Shown in pieces: positions 63,430-64,000 of a stretch of 64,000 bases of DNA. The stretch spans positions 193,947,784-194,011,783 of the forward strand of contig OY821519.1 in assembly GCA_963682025.1 (NCBI GenBank), given 5' to 3'. The notes under the pieces were generated by a model that saw only the letters and a list, made by a program, of their open reading frames with translations, had not been told where the DNA came from and did no database searches. The DNA comes from Cordilura impudica (taxonomy: Eukaryota > Arthropoda > Insecta > Diptera > Scathophagidae). The position numbers were made by a program, and so were the translations under genes. Each line of letters opens with the position of its first letter. Position 1 is the stretch's first letter.

Positions 63430-64000
63430 ATGTAATTTATATATATAAAAATGAATCGTGGTTTGTTCGTCCGCTTAAAACTTGAAAACTACAGTACCAA
63501 AAGGGATACTTTCTTCTGCGAGTTTGTTTGAAACTGCCACGTGAAGCTTTAGGAAAAAGAAAAGTACAAAAATTCTCAACAGATGGCGCTGTACGCGGTT
63601 ATTCCATTTTAACATCATAAATATTGAGTACTATGAGAGGGAGAGCTTTGTAAATTTGTGTGAGGCCATCTATTATTACCATCTATTATTGTCATACCGA
63701 AAATGGTCGGTATCGGTTAAGTGGGCGTGGTACCTCCAATACAAAATTAATTTTTAACATCATATATCTTGAGTACTGTTTTAGGGAGCGCTTTGCAACT
63801 TTGTATGAGCTCATCTATTATTGCTGTGAGTTGCTGTGAGTAGCCGTTGTAAAAATTAGCGTTATCGGAACAGTGGGCGTGGGCGTGATACTTTATGTGA
63901 CGTCATTTGTTATTAGTGTTAGTACACCTGACGAAATAGGCTGGATCGGATAAGTGGGCGGTGTACATCCCCTGCAAAGTGCTGATTAAATATTATGTAC
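63430..64000 (-). repeat. relative of the 50-kb tandem array, window end
   Basis: Starts near ATATATAAAAATGAATCGTG and GGTTTGTTCGTCCGCTTAAA, then units in inverse sense to the 50-kb array: AAGTGGGCGTGGTACCTCCA, CATCATAAATATTGAGTAC, CAGTGGGCGTGGGCGTGATAC. About three units are visible and continue past the window. Non-coding. Confidence 0.6.

Overview
The window looks like nuclear DNA of a higher (calyptrate-like) fly. It is AT-rich, its genes have short introns, and two promoters carry the DREF element TATCGATA. The recognisable genes are fly/animal housekeeping genes. Much of the rest is transposable-element (TE) debris, including long families ending in a hairpin followed by CTTACTTGTTT, which I associate from general knowledge with muscoid/blow-fly genomes. 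The species cannot be fixed from sequence alone.

Layout. 1-15.3 kb is almost pure TE: a Ty1/copia relic with its tRNA-type primer site (1-1454, -), a hAT relic (1.6-2.5 kb, +), a Jockey-like non-LTR element (3.05-7.02 kb, +) with an intact ORF1 and a broken ORF2, a MADF-domain fragment, several hairpin/TIR elements, a roughly 77-copy 7-bp satellite (10.12-10.66 kb) and a foldback-like element with long inverted arms (13.14-14.7 kb).

15.3-23.3 kb is a compact gene island: the first exon of an unidentified gene (-), Prp3 (U4/U6 snRNP; +, 2 exons), Mtr3/EXOSC6 (exosome; -, 4 exons, convergent with Prp3), an orphan first exon at 20011 (+), Mtx2 (metaxin 2; +), a possible 44-residue two-exon gene (-), and an ANKRD6-like ankyrin protein (-).

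23.6-32.3 kb is repeats again. It includes a decayed, intron-containing VAC14 pseudogene (25.6-27.8 kb, -) whose 3' half is present twice as a 908-bp tandem duplication, a TA-flanked MITE, an unidentified decayed coding region and a ~0.96-kb duplicated segment.

33.0-57.3 kb is one gene, an AKR1B-type aldo-keto reductase (+). Its exon 1 is separated from exon 2 by a 22-kb intron filled with TEs, and it has two candidate alternative last exons of equal coding length (56233 and 57294). The intron holds hairpin-tail elements, a Tc1/mariner relic, non-LTR relics, a ~140-bp tandem array with trimeric higher-order structure, and a DNA transposon with ~40-bp TIRs and a damaged transposase that split that array. 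57.5-64 kb is further TE sequence, including a 138-bp-arm palindrome and a second non-LTR relic (-) split by a hairpin-element fragment.

The host genes are independent housekeeping functions (splicing, RNA decay, mitochondrial import, ankyrin scaffold, carbonyl reduction), not a pathway. The least explained material is the set of hairpin-ended element families and the nested repeats, not a new gene system.
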